Part shown: positions 9,936 through 17,637 of the stretch, piece by piece | Layout of the letters: each line of letters begins with the position of its first letter | Position numbering within the stretch: the stretch's first letter is position 1 | Source: Herminiimonas sp. | GTDB taxonomy: Bacteria > Pseudomonadota > Gammaproteobacteria > Burkholderiales > Burkholderiaceae | Length of the DNA stretch: 64,000 nucleotides | NCBI RefSeq assembly: GCF_030655415.1 | Contig: NZ_JAURVN010000014.1 | Span: 248,001-312,000, forward strand | Reading direction: 5' to 3' | The notes under the pieces: generated by a model | What the model saw: the letters and a program-made list of their open reading frames with translations, nothing else | The model's database searches: none | What the model was told of the DNA's origin: nothing | Program-made: the position numbers and the translations under genes

Positions 9936-10643
9936 ATGTCAGATGATAGCGCTGTTGAAATTTCCTCCGTTGCACTGCCGGTATCAAAACGTATCCGCAA
10001 CCGTTTGGTGGCGAGCAAGGTACGTTTTCATGCAAATGACAATATCGCGCGTTTTATCGAACCGGGCGAGCTCGATGCACTGCTGGTTGAAGTGAGTGAG
10101 AAGCTTCAAGGCGTGCTGGAAAGTCTGGTTATCGACACCGCGAGCGACCATAACACTCAGGACACGGGCCGCCGCGTGGCCAAGATGTTTATCAATGAAG
10201 TTTTCCGTGGGCGTTACGTCGACATGCCAGCGGTGACCGAATTTCCAAATGCCTCACACCTGAACGAGCTGATGATCATCGGTCCGATCACTGTGCGAAG
10301 CGCTTGTTCCCACCATTTGTGTCCGGTCATCGGCAAAGTGTGGATTGGAGTTATGCCGAACCAGCACTCGAATCTCATCGGGCTGTCCAAATACGCACGT
10401 ATTGCCGAGTGGATTATGAGCCGTCCGCAAATCCAGGAAGAGGCGGTCGTGCAACTGGCCGATCTGCTGCAAGAAAAAATGCAGCCCGATGGTCTTGCCG
10501 TAGTGATGGAAGCGGACCACTTTTGCATGCAGTGGCGCGGGGTCAAGGACATGGGTGCCCAGATGGTCAACAGTGTGATGCACGGCTCTTTTCTGAAAGA
10601 CTCGGCGCTGCGTCGCGAGTTTCTTTCACTGATCAAACGCTAA
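9936..10643 (+). CDS. folE: GTP cyclohydrolase I
   Basis: Converts GTP to 7,8-dihydroneopterin triphosphate, the first step of tetrahydrofolate and pterin synthesis; a cytosolic zinc enzyme (235 aa). Conserved elements are visible: DTGRRVAKMF, the zinc-site CSHHLCPVIGK, IGLSKYARI, RPQIQEE and the second zinc cysteine in DHFCMQWRGV. The frame extends upstream to 9864, but the ATG at 9936 fits the family. It is followed 19 bp later by a BLUF photoreceptor gene. Pterins and folates are antenna cofactors of DNA photolyases, so this may be a light-linked extra folE rather than the housekeeping copy; that is inference. Confidence 0.92.
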   Translation: MSDDSAVEISSVALPVSKRIRNRLVASKVRFHANDNIARFIEPGELDALLVEVSEKLQGVLESLVIDTASDHNTQDTGRRVAKMFINEVFRGRYVDMPAVTEFPNASHLNELMIIGPITVRSACSHHLCPVIGKVWIGVMPNQHSNLIGLSKYARIAEWIMSRPQIQEEAVVQLADLLQEKMQPDGLAVVMEADHFCMQWRGVKDMGAQMVNSVMHGSFLKDSALRREFLSLIKR

Positions 10644-10662
10644 TATTTTTAGAGAGAACAAC

Positions 10663-11088
10663 ATGCTAATTCGACTCTTGTACGCCAGTCGCGCCATCGG
10701 TGAAAATCAGTGTGGCGATCTGAATGACATCATGCAACAGTCTCATGTTCATAATCCTCATAAAGGTATCACTGGCATTCTTTGCCATAGCGAGGGAGTG
10801 TATATGCAGGTGCTCGAAGGCGGTCGCGATCCCATCAACAGGCTTTACGCCAAGATCATCGCCGATCCTCGCCACACCGATGTGGTGTTGCTGCACTACG
10901 AAGAAATCAACGAACGTCGTTACGCCGGCTGGACCATGGGCCAGGTCAATCTAGCCAAGGTTAATGTCGCGATCTTGCTGCGGTTTTCAGATCTGCCCGC
11001 GTTGAATCCGCACGCGATGTCGGGCAAACATTCGTTGGCACTCATCGACGACCTGATCGCCAACGCTGCGATCATCGGGCGCAAGTAA
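10663..11088 (+). CDS. BLUF-domain blue-light sensor protein
   Basis: A short (141 aa) single-domain BLUF protein that binds FAD and senses blue light. Key residues are present: Tyr7 in LIRLLYASRA, Asn31 in HNPHKGITG and Gln49 in VYMQVLEGG, the trio that rearranges hydrogen bonds to the flavin, plus the Trp-x-Met of GWTMG. There is no output domain, so it must act on a partner protein. It is 19 bp after folE and probably in the same transcript, behind a usable AGAGAG ribosome site. Confidence 0.92.
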   Translation: MLIRLLYASRAIGENQCGDLNDIMQQSHVHNPHKGITGILCHSEGVYMQVLEGGRDPINRLYAKIIADPRHTDVVLLHYEEINERRYAGWTMGQVNLAKVNVAILLRFSDLPALNPHAMSGKHSLALIDDLIANAAIIGRK

Positions 11089-11198
11089 AACCGCATTTTG
11101 TTGAGCGCATGCGGCATGCCTAACTAGTGGGTAGTGGGGTGCTGCGAAGTTCAACATGCTTTAGCAGCTTTGAAAGCGTTCGATAACCCGCCAATGCA

Positions 11199-11226
11199 AT
11201 TTTACATAATATAAAGTGAAGCATCC
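11199..11226 (-). other. Left dif-like attachment site
   Basis: The site reads ATTTTACATAA (XerD-type arm), TATAAA centre, then a divergent XerC-side arm GTGAAGCATCC. Arm and centre match the right site in 16 of 17 bases. The E. coli dif, read on this strand, has ATTTAACATAA as its XerD arm. The left arm should be host DNA and the right arm phage DNA. The repressor-like gene's stop codon (11202-11204) lies inside it. Confidence 0.8.
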
Positions 11227-11561
11227 TGCGAAGCGAGTAGCGGTGCGGCTTTCGCGGGTGTTGGTGTCAAAAATAAATTGACAGCGATGAATCCTGTTAC
11301 CAGAGAGGCAATTGCGGGTCTGAGAAAAGAATGCATTTTTTCAGGTCGCAATTCAGCTTTTTTTTGCGCTACTGCTACCACCATTTCCTCTATCGATACT
11401 CCTGCTGCTTTAGCCAAGATTATTGCGGTTGCGCAGTCTGGTAAGTGTTCGCCTTTCATATAGCGATCTAATGACTTCTGAGGGATATCAAGTTCTTTCG
11501 CTTTTGCATTGACGCTTGAGTTTCCTAAAACTTTTTTCATTAAATTGTCGTATTTCATCAT
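11202..11561 (-). CDS. Phage repressor-like helix-turn-helix protein with membrane segment
   Basis: A 119-aa protein in the place where inoviruses encode their repressor, transcribed opposite to the structural genes. Residues 15-45 (NAKAKELDIPQKSLDRYMKG) look like an XRE-type helix-turn-helix; a hydrophobic segment near residues 82-102 (AIASLVTGFIAVNLFLTP) could span the membrane, which is unusual for a repressor. An AAGGGG ribosome site precedes the paired ATG codons at 11561/11558. Its last codons and stop lie inside the left att site, and in the circular phage its transcript would continue into the terminator at 17802-17822. A DUF3693-like phage protein is another reading. Confidence 0.65.
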   Translation of the reverse strand: MMKYDNLMKKVLGNSSVNAKAKELDIPQKSLDRYMKGEHLPDCATAIILAKAAGVSIEEMVVAVAQKKAELRPEKMHSFLRPAIASLVTGFIAVNLFLTPTPAKAAPLLASQDASLYIM

Positions 11562-11577
11562 TTACCCCTTGCGTGTT

Positions 11578-11667
11578 AAGTCGGTTCTGACTAATATCCA
11601 TTTTGATTAGTCGCATCCGACTAAGTCTGATATGTCCAATGGCTCCAATGTAGCCGAATATGACTAA
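11578..11667. promoter_or_regulatory. Operator cluster in the prophage divergent control region
   Basis: A perfect inverted repeat TTAGTCG-CATC-CGACTAA (11607-11624), an imperfect relative AAGTCGGTTCTGACTA (11579-11594) and a half-site TGACTAA (11661-11667) sit between the leftward repressor-like gene and the first rightward gene. This is the expected layout for repressor operators covering divergent promoters. Confidence 0.7.
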
Positions 11668-11694
11668 CTCAACAAGTAAACAAGGGGTACTGCC

Positions 11695-11862
11695 ATGCCT
11701 TTCTCACCGTTTGTAACTGCTCATCTTCGTGAGCTACTGGATCAAAACTTTTATTCAATGCGTCTCGCCGATTCTGAGCGTGACGCCTCTATGTACTTTG
11801 CCTCGTCCTCTGGTGCTGCTTATTGCATACATGTTCTTGGTGGTATGGCAGGGCAGTGGTAA
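11695..11862 (+). CDS. Small prophage protein (first gene of rightward operon)
   Basis: A 55-residue open frame starting MPFSPFVTAHLRELLDQN and ending MAGQW. An AAGGGG ribosome site lies at the right distance, and its stop overlaps the next ATG (TAATG), which supports real translation. I recognise no domain. Its place as first gene after the operators suggests an early phage function, but none can be assigned. Confidence 0.55.
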   Translation: MPFSPFVTAHLRELLDQNFYSMRLADSERDASMYFASSSGAAYCIHVLGGMAGQW

Positions 11863-12041
11863 TGCCACGCGCTCAAAAGCAGGACTACACCGTTTGGGTC
11901 TATCGCCCTAACGGCTGGCTCCTAACCAAAATTACCGAATCTGCGACACGTTCCGAAGTCGCTGTAGCAAGGGCTAAAAAAGCCATCCAAAAGCAAGGGC
12001 GTCTTGCCCATTTTTATACATACGTTCCAAAAACTAATTAA
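11862..12041 (+). CDS. Small basic prophage protein
   Basis: A 59-residue basic protein (MPRAQKQDYTVWVYRPNG start, many Lys/Arg) translated through a TAATG overlap with the upstream gene. No family is recognised; the charge suggests nucleic-acid contact. It lies ten bases before the ssDNA-binding protein gene. Confidence 0.55.
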   Translation: MPRAQKQDYTVWVYRPNGWLLTKITESATRSEVAVARAKKAIQKQGRLAHFYTYVPKTN

Positions 12042-12051
12042 GGAAACTGCC

Positions 12052-12360
12052 ATGTCCGCTGTCGATAACAAACACCTAATCGAAATCATCGCTGTTAATA
12101 AAGAATCCGGCATTGCAAAGCGCACCGGCAACCCGTGGGAAATGCATAAGGCGCAATGCGTCGTGCGTGGTCCCGGCAACAGCGTCCAAATCGGCGAATT
12201 GATCTTGCCGAAAGATTTAGCCAACACCACGCCCGGTACTTACTTGGCAGAGTTTGAACTGGCTGTGAGTTTTGAACGCATCGTTGTCCCACGCATCACC
12301 GTCCTGCACCCACACGGCAAAACAACTGCCGTTCCTGCACCTCAAAAACAAGCTGCTTAA
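12052..12360 (+). CDS. Filamentous phage ssDNA-binding protein (gene V-like)
   Basis: A 102-aa protein in the position of the inovirus helix-destabilising protein, which coats newly made single strands and switches replication to packaging. It has the size of an OB-fold protein with beta-rich segments (VVRGPGNSVQIGELILP, GTYLAEFELAVSFERIVVPR) and a Pro/Lys-rich tail. Assignment rests on size, position and the look of related betaproteobacterial phages rather than a sharp motif. An AAGGAAA ribosome site precedes the ATG at 12052. Confidence 0.65.
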   Translation: MSAVDNKHLIEIIAVNKESGIAKRTGNPWEMHKAQCVVRGPGNSVQIGELILPKDLANTTPGTYLAEFELAVSFERIVVPRITVLHPHGKTTAVPAPQKQAA

Positions 12361-12374
12361 ACCGAGGGGGTTGT

Positions 12375-12608
12375 ATGGGTCGCATTTGTGATTTCTGTAG
12401 TTTCTCTGTAGAGGAAAACGGCGATTTTGACGAAGGGCCGGATGGTTCGGTCATTTGTTATACCTGCCGCGATGAACTCGAGGAGGGCGCTGATAAGCAA
12501 TGCGAGATATGCGGCGACTTCAAATATCCCGATCAGTTTGATGATCTGACAACCCCATTGGTTTGCTCTGAGTGCTTGCACGCTTCTGAACATCTGAATT
12601 CGCCATAA
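12375..12608 (+). CDS. Zinc-ribbon-like small prophage protein
   Basis: A 77-residue acidic protein with four C-x-x-C knuckles: CDFC, CYTC, CEIC and CSEC. This pattern can bind two zinc ions. It sits between the ssDNA-binding protein and the major coat gene, behind a GAGGGGG ribosome site. Classical Ff phages have no equivalent here. It could be a host-takeover or regulatory protein; the function is not known. Confidence 0.6.
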   Translation: MGRICDFCSFSVEENGDFDEGPDGSVICYTCRDELEEGADKQCEICGDFKYPDQFDDLTTPLVCSECLHASEHLNSP

Positions 12609-12662
12609 CGGCAAATCCGCTGCCTGTCGGTTACAGGCGAATACCTTAAAAGGAAATTTAAA

Positions 12663-12890
12663 ATGAGCAAACGTCTCTTGAAAAAACTGGCCATTGTTGG
12701 CTCGGCATTGCCTCTGGCAATCGTTTCGCAGTCTTCGCATGCTGCTGTAGATGTGACTGCGATCACGGCAGCTGTGGCTGAAGCTGCAACCGGCCTGACT
12801 TCGGTTCAAATGGCCTTCATCAGTTTGTCTACCGGCATTCTGGCGTTGGCAATGGTCTACGCGTTCATCCGTCGTCGCGCAGGCGCGTAA
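12663..12890 (+). CDS. Filamentous phage major coat protein (pVIII-like)
   Basis: A 75-aa precursor with the full pVIII architecture: signal peptide (residues 1-27, cleavage after SSHA), a short amphipathic acidic/Ala segment (AVDVTAITAAVAEAATGL), one membrane helix (MAFISLSTGILALAMVYAF) and a basic C-terminus (IRRRAGA) that faces the DNA. Thousands of copies form the virion tube. A strong AAGGAAA ribosome site precedes it, and the next gene starts by TAATG overlap. Confidence 0.9.
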   Translation: MSKRLLKKLAIVGSALPLAIVSQSSHAAVDVTAITAAVAEAATGLTSVQMAFISLSTGILALAMVYAFIRRRAGA

Positions 12891-13270
12891 TGTCGTATCA
12901 GGTCGGTCTCTTCTGCTATGCAACTCCTGTTGAGGCAGGGGCGGCTACCTGTGGTCGTTATGACCCGGTGTCCTCTGTGACATCGGGCGGCGATCAAGTA
13001 ATGACTGTGAGCTGTGAGGGTGTCAATTCTGATACCGGCGCTCTGCTTTTAAAAGTCGCTTCAACGCCTACTAATGGCTCCGCTTCTACATACCGAACAG
13101 TCGAGCAAATTCCTGTATTCGCGCCGTGCCAGCAAGCCGATCTTATGGCGGCTGGTATGGAAATATTTTGGGCGTTAGTTGGGCTCATCGTTGTCCCTTA
13201 CTGCCTCTATAAATTTTTCATGCGCTTGATTGACTACCGTAATTCTCACAGAGGCAATGACAATGCGTAA
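12890..13270 (+). CDS. Prophage minor structural protein, single-span
   Basis: A 126-aa protein with an N-terminal Cys-containing domain (cysteines in LFCYAT, ATCGRY, SCEG and APCQQ could form two disulfides) and a C-terminal membrane helix (EIFWALVGLIVVPYCLYKFF). It is translated by TAATG overlap with the coat gene and overlaps the next start. Position suggests a minor coat or adsorption accessory protein, but there is no clear match to pVII or pIX. Confidence 0.6.
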   Translation: MSYQVGLFCYATPVEAGAATCGRYDPVSSVTSGGDQVMTVSCEGVNSDTGALLLKVASTPTNGSASTYRTVEQIPVFAPCQQADLMAAGMEIFWALVGLIVVPYCLYKFFMRLIDYRNSHRGNDNA

Positions 13271-14618
13271 TTTCTTTTATTTCTGCGTCGGTCTGCTCAT
13301 TTCGGTAGGTCTTTTTTTTGTGCCTTATGCAAACGCTCAAACTTATGTTCAGTGGAATGCAGCGGGAAGCATTGAAGGTACTCTTGCGAATAGCACTCGG
13401 CAAACTGTCGTTGACGCCTTTGGTGTCGTTGATAAAACAACTGGCCATATTGTTTTAAAAGGTACTGAAGTCCCTGTATCTGTTGGTGCTAAAGTGAGTA
13501 AGGCTGCTATCGCTAAGGCTGCTGGAAAAATTGCAGCTAAAGCTATTCCTGCTGTAGCGATGGCTGAAGTTGTTGTTGAGTTGTGTGATTTATTGTGTCC
13601 AAGCGGCGACTATAAAATAAATCCAAACGGCGATTTTCAGCAGAAAGAAAAGCCAGGTATTCCAACTGATTCTCCAGGTACCGGCTATGGCTATAACGCT
13701 CCTCCATACGCTGTTAAAAAATCACCTTCTGAAGCTTGTACTTTCCTCGCTAATCACTGGGCGTCTACAGTTCCCAATTACACTGCTCAGGGTACTTTAA
13801 ACGGTGCTAATGCTTGTACTGTAACTGGATATACGACTGGATATAGCGGCGTTGTTTATAACCAGTTGACTCTTCAAAGAACAACTAATTTTTATGTTCC
13901 TGATTACATTCTCGCCACCGAAGTGCAAACCGAAACGGATGTACTTTTAAGGGCGGAGCAGCAAGCTAAATTTAAGCCTCTGTATGACGCGATGATGCGC
14001 GATGGTGCTATCTCCGGTCTGCCTGAACCTTATAGTCCTGTAAAAACCAACACGCCAGTTGAGGTCAATGCCCCTCCTGTGACGACCCCTGAAAAAGTCG
14101 TCAGTACTACAACCAAAACAAATCCTGACGGTTCCTCCGATACGACGACGAAAACGGAAAAGACAGTTATTACTCCTACTACGACTGGCACCACTGTAGG
14201 CGATTCAAAAACCACTTTTCCAAGTCAGACAATAACCACCTCAACGACGATAAATAACGTCACCAACAATACGAGTACTGAGACAACTACTGTCAATCAT
14301 CCCGGCTCTGCAGATCCCGCTGATCCGTCAGAAATAGAAGATCCCTGTTTGGCAAATCCCTTGCGGGTAGGGTGCGCAGTACTCGGTGATCCTCCTCCTG
14401 CAGAGGACATCCCAAAGCTTGATGTTCCAGTGACTGTTACGCCTGTTGTCTTTGCATCTTCCGCTGGTTGTCCCTCGCCTATCACCTATGAGTTATACGG
14501 CCTTCGCACTATCTCTTATCAGCCGTACTGCGATCTCGCTGTGTTTCTGCGCTCTATCTTTTTAATGATCGCTGCCGTCACGTCTGCATACATATTTATG
14601 GAGGCGTTCAAGCCATGA
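13263..14618 (+). CDS. Phage adsorption/minor coat protein (pIII/TspB-like)
   Basis: A 452-aa secreted virion-tip protein. It has a signal peptide (MRNFFYFCVGLLISVGLFF, cleavage near ANA), an N-terminal domain, a long Thr/Ser-rich linker (about residues 280-365), a Cys-containing domain and a C-terminal membrane anchor (RSIFLMIAAVTSAYIFMEAF). This layout matches pIII and the TspB-like proteins of betaproteobacterial inoviruses, which bind the host pilus and terminate assembly. The start at 13263 gives a clean signal peptide. The linker and receptor domain are expected to vary between phages. Confidence 0.8.
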   Translation: MRNFFYFCVGLLISVGLFFVPYANAQTYVQWNAAGSIEGTLANSTRQTVVDAFGVVDKTTGHIVLKGTEVPVSVGAKVSKAAIAKAAGKIAAKAIPAVAMAEVVVELCDLLCPSGDYKINPNGDFQQKEKPGIPTDSPGTGYGYNAPPYAVKKSPSEACTFLANHWASTVPNYTAQGTLNGANACTVTGYTTGYSGVVYNQLTLQRTTNFYVPDYILATEVQTETDVLLRAEQQAKFKPLYDAMMRDGAISGLPEPYSPVKTNTPVEVNAPPVTTPEKVVSTTTKTNPDGSSDTTTKTEKTVITPTTTGTTVGDSKTTFPSQTITTSTTINNVTNNTSTETTTVNHPGSADPADPSEIEDPCLANPLRVGCAVLGDPPPAEDIPKLDVPVTVTPVVFASSAGCPSPITYELYGLRTISYQPYCDLAVFLRSIFLMIAAVTSAYIFMEAFKP

Positions 14619-14896
14619 GCATTGCAGTTTGGTTAGTTAGCCTCGTAGGGCCGCTAGTAATCCGGGGAATCATCGCTCTCGGTTTTACTGCAGTAACCCT
14701 TACCGGTTTAACCGCCGCCACTAATGCACTTGTCCAGTCTGCCCAGCAAAGTTGGTCAACTCTTCCTCTCGTTGTTATGCAGCTTGCTTCTCTCTCTGGC
14801 GTTCCTGAATCTCTCGGCTTAGTCATGGGTAGTTACGTCGCTCGTATCGCTATTTTCGCGAGTTTGGGCGCTTCCAAATATGTCTTTAAAAAGTGA
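14615..14896 (+). CDS. DUF2523 minor coat protein (pVI-like)
   Basis: A 93-aa, very hydrophobic protein with about three membrane segments (WLVSLVGPLVIRGIIALGFT and later spans). It belongs by size, position and hydropathy to the DUF2523 group, found between the adsorption protein and Zot genes of inoviruses and considered pVI equivalents. Its ATG overlaps the stop of the adsorption gene by four bases. Confidence 0.75.
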   Translation: MSIAVWLVSLVGPLVIRGIIALGFTAVTLTGLTAATNALVQSAQQSWSTLPLVVMQLASLSGVPESLGLVMGSYVARIAIFASLGASKYVFKK

Positions 14897-14903
14897 GGCC
14901 GTT

Positions 14904-15080
14904 ATGACGCAAGTAGAAGTCGACTTAATCTTAAATTTAATGCTGCAGACAATCGCTGTGTGTTCGTTCGTCGGCTTCATCTTCGGTTACGCAATGCACG
15001 ACTTTATTTTTCACTGGCTTGACGTGGCGTTTCGCTTTCTTCGTCGTCGTACCTTCCGCGCTAGTCGTATTCAAAAATGA
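14904..15080 (+). CDS. Small prophage membrane protein
   Basis: A 58-aa protein (MTQVEVDLILNLMLQTIAV start) with one membrane helix and a basic C-terminus (RFLRRRTFRASRIQK). The start at 14904 is preferred for its GAGG ribosome site; an in-frame ATG at 14880 overlaps the upstream gene. The stop overlaps the Zot start by four bases. Assembly-associated by position only. Confidence 0.55.
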   Translation: MTQVEVDLILNLMLQTIAVCSFVGFIFGYAMHDFIFHWLDVAFRFLRRRTFRASRIQK

Positions 15081-16153
15081 TTATTCTCCGCACTGGTGTA
15101 CCGGGAGCGGGTAAAACTCTATCGATGGTGCAAGCACTGGCAGAGTTGGTCGCCCGTTGGAAAACACATCCTGAAGAAGCGCGTCCGATCTTCGTGCTTG
15201 GCATTCCTGATCTCGCGTTGCCTCATTCTTTGCTGCCGACAAAATCAGTAATCATAGGCAGGGCGCTTGCACCACAAATTGTTCCCGATCTGGAAGCGAT
15301 CCCAGATGGCTCCTTGATCTTGATCGATGAAGCGCAAGGGTGCTATCCGCCTCGCTCGTCCGCTATGGCACCGCCTGACCACGTTTCAGAGCTAAATACG
15401 CATCGCCATCGCGGAATAGACATGTGGCTGACCACACAGCATCCAAAGCTCGTTGATCACGCTGTACGTGCCCTTGTTGGCAAGCACATGCATTACCGTC
15501 GTCTCTTCGGTGGCATGCGTGCAATGGTCTACGAATGGGATGCATGTAGTGATTCACTTGCTGGAACAAAAAACGCAGTTGTTAGCTATTGGTCGTATCC
15601 TAAAAAAGTTTTCAATTGGTACAAATCTGCCGAGATACACACAAAGCAAAAGTTTAAATATCCTGCGTGGGTATGGCTTCCAGTGATCGCTTTCGGTCTC
15701 TGCATTTATACATTTCCCGGTGCTTACGATTCCCTCTTCGGTTCGAAAAAAGCTAAGCCTGAAACAAAGCAATCATCGTCAAGCGCTGTTACGGCCAAGT
15801 CATCTCCGCCGCCTAGTACTTCAACTGTGGTTACTCAATCGTCGCCTGAACCTGTTCCCGTTCAGATTGAATACGTAGGGTGCGTTGCTAGTGAGACTAA
15901 ATGCACGTGCATGACATCTTCCGGCGTAACTATCATTGAGCCGCCGCAATGCAGAGAGTCCGCAAGTGGCTTCGGCTATCTAATCAAGGTTTCTATGACT
16001 GCGCACGCGGCACAGCCTTCATACGCCCCTGCCTCATTGGCTGCACCTCCAGCTAGCAAAGAAACTGCGCATACGCCTGTTCAAACGCTTGCTGCTGACG
16101 GTTTTGGCGTGCTTGGCGCTCGTAAAGACGGTGTACGTCAGCCAGGTTCTTAA
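15077..16153 (+). CDS. zot: Zot-family phage assembly ATPase (pI-like)
   Basis: A 358-aa inner-membrane ATPase that powers extrusion of filamentous virions. The cytoplasmic domain starts with a Walker A motif (GVPGAGKTLS) and includes a Walker B-like segment (SLILIDEAQGCYPPR); one membrane helix follows at about residues 198-216 (WVWLPVIAFGLCIYTF), and a periplasmic Ser/Pro-rich tail carries cysteines (YVGCVASETKCTC). Zot/pI is the hallmark gene of inoviruses. No secretin (pIV) gene is in the prophage, so it probably uses a host secretin, as many such phages do. Confidence 0.92.
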   Translation: MIILRTGVPGAGKTLSMVQALAELVARWKTHPEEARPIFVLGIPDLALPHSLLPTKSVIIGRALAPQIVPDLEAIPDGSLILIDEAQGCYPPRSSAMAPPDHVSELNTHRHRGIDMWLTTQHPKLVDHAVRALVGKHMHYRRLFGGMRAMVYEWDACSDSLAGTKNAVVSYWSYPKKVFNWYKSAEIHTKQKFKYPAWVWLPVIAFGLCIYTFPGAYDSLFGSKKAKPETKQSSSSAVTAKSSPPPSTSTVVTQSSPEPVPVQIEYVGCVASETKCTCMTSSGVTIIEPPQCRESASGFGYLIKVSMTAHAAQPSYAPASLAAPPASKETAHTPVQTLAADGFGVLGARKDGVRQPGS

Positions 16154-16463
16154 TTGGCGGGGTATGGGCTGCAAGGCCCATGTAGACGGTGACTATCAAT
16201 GGCTATTTTCCTAGTAATGCGCGCACCGGGCACAGCAATGATGCTCACGTTGCCGCGCCATGCAAAACCGCTTTTGAATTCGATGCCGCCGGCCAAGGCG
16301 AAGCCGGCCGAGCGGCGCGAAGCGCCGCTTAACTTGTACCTAGGACACTTAAGGAACAACAGAGTGGAAACAAGAAAGAATTAGAAAAATACGGACGTAA
16401 AAATGCCGCGTTAGGTCTGCCAACCTTCGCGGCTCGCACATCACCCGCTTAGAGGTATCTGAC
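16154..16463 (+). other. Prophage intergenic region with hairpins (probable origin and packaging signal)
   Basis: This 310 bp non-coding stretch between zot and rep holds three inverted repeats: ATGGGC/GCCCAT (16164-16181), GCCGGC/GCCGGC (16288-16308) and a perfect 8-bp stem AGCGGCGC-GAA-GCGCCGCT (16311-16329). Filamentous phages keep both strand origins and the packaging hairpin in such a region. The nick site itself cannot be assigned by eye. Confidence 0.6.
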
Positions 16464-17321
16464 ATGCTTGAAAAGATAGTATCGCAGTTTCAAGATCGTA
16501 ACCATCCATCGTGTCCACAATACGACGCAGTAGAGTCGAAAGTCTGGAAAACAGTAACGATTCATCAGTTTCCCGATGGTGTTGAGGTCTTCATTGACGA
16601 AGCCAAGCGCACCTGGTCGGATGGTGCTGATTTCGATGACCTTGATTTACCTGCAAAGGCGGAGCGCGGGGAAGGGGACAGAGACAGATCGATCGATCGC
16701 GCTGCACGTCGTGCAAAAACACAAGTCCGTCGCCGTTGCAAAATGATTCAAGCAAACTGCATGATGACTTTGACTACACGTGAAAATATCCAAGACGAGA
16801 AACGCATGCAATCGCTGTTTAAAGCCTTTCGCAAACGTTTAGCTACTTTGGGTAAGTTTCAATACGTTGCCACGCTGGAGCCGCAAGCAAGGGGCGCTCT
16901 GCATATCCATATCGCTTGCCAACAGTTCCCAGCATATCTGCGCAATGAACATGGTGTGCGAGTCAAAAGCTACGGACTGATATCGTCAATGTGGTCGCGT
17001 GTTATTGGCCGCGGGAATGGTAACGTCAACTTCACGAAACCACGTGGCCGCAATAGCTCTCACCGCATTGCTAGCTACATCGCGAAGTACGTATCTAAGA
17101 AAGTCAGCGAAGCCGATTTGAACGCCAAGAGCTACTGGTCTAGCAAAGATATAACTATGCCTAAGCCGGAGCGCATTTGGTACGACGGTGACACGTCCAC
17201 CTATGACATCGTTGTGCAGCTAGCTAAGCAATTCGCGTTGAATGGTTATTCAGATATTGCGCAGTACGCTGACTCAATGAACCAGTTTCATTGGTTTTCC
17301 GCTTCTAAGCCTCCGGTGTAA
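16464..17321 (+). CDS. Rolling-circle replication initiator (HUH endonuclease, pII-like)
   Basis: A 285-aa replication protein of the HUH class. It has the metal-binding HUH motif (RGALHIHIACQQ) and a downstream catalytic tyrosine motif (ASYIAKYVSKK, Y-x-x-x-Y), with the usual spacing. Such proteins nick the plus origin, covalently attach through tyrosine and start rolling-circle synthesis. It lies right after the hairpin-rich region, which supports that region as the origin. The N-terminal about 80 residues are unrelated to the catalytic core and may bind the origin. Confidence 0.85.
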   Translation: MLEKIVSQFQDRNHPSCPQYDAVESKVWKTVTIHQFPDGVEVFIDEAKRTWSDGADFDDLDLPAKAERGEGDRDRSIDRAARRAKTQVRRRCKMIQANCMMTLTTRENIQDEKRMQSLFKAFRKRLATLGKFQYVATLEPQARGALHIHIACQQFPAYLRNEHGVRVKSYGLISSMWSRVIGRGNGNVNFTKPRGRNSSHRIASYIAKYVSKKVSEADLNAKSYWSSKDITMPKPERIWYDGDTSTYDIVVQLAKQFALNGYSDIAQYADSMNQFHWFSASKPPV

Positions 17322-17349
17322 AATCGCCCTCGTAAATACGGGGGAATGC

Positions 17350-17631
17350 TTGAATAAACATCTTATTTTTGCTTGCTTAATGCTCGCCTTAGCTCTGTTC
17401 TTTCTATGGCTCTATGGTCTCTATACATCTCCATCTGCACGTGTCAAAAGGCTAGCTCCCTTTGATGGGCCATTTGTGGTCGCTAGGCGCAAGCTTATTG
17501 TCTCGCTGTTCGGTGACTACAAAGCTGCTGATCGCTTGATCGCGTTTGAACAGTCGAAGGGTTCATGCACATGGCTTGAGGCTGCTATTCGTGCTTGTGA
17601 GTCATTAGAGCGTGATCGTTCTCGGAGTTGA
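17350..17631 (+). CDS. Small membrane protein, shared with a gene at 35.9-36.2 kb
   Basis: A 93-aa protein starting with TTG behind a GGGGAA ribosome site. It has one N-terminal membrane helix (FACLMLALALFFLWLYGLY) and a conserved cytoplasmic part (RRKLIVSLFGDYKAADRLIA, then AIRACESLERDRSRS). The same pattern (R-LI--L-GD-K-ADRLIA-E--K, then RA---L---RSR) recurs in the leftward gene ending at 35869. Function unknown; probably an inovirus accessory protein. Confidence 0.65.
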   Translation: MNKHLIFACLMLALALFFLWLYGLYTSPSARVKRLAPFDGPFVVARRKLIVSLFGDYKAADRLIAFEQSKGSCTWLEAAIRACESLERDRSRS

Positions 17632-17637
17632 GGGCCA

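Noticed and set aside
16199..16384. Small open frame in the prophage origin region
   Set aside because: It crosses two strong hairpins and has no ribosome site; the region is better read as origin and packaging DNA.
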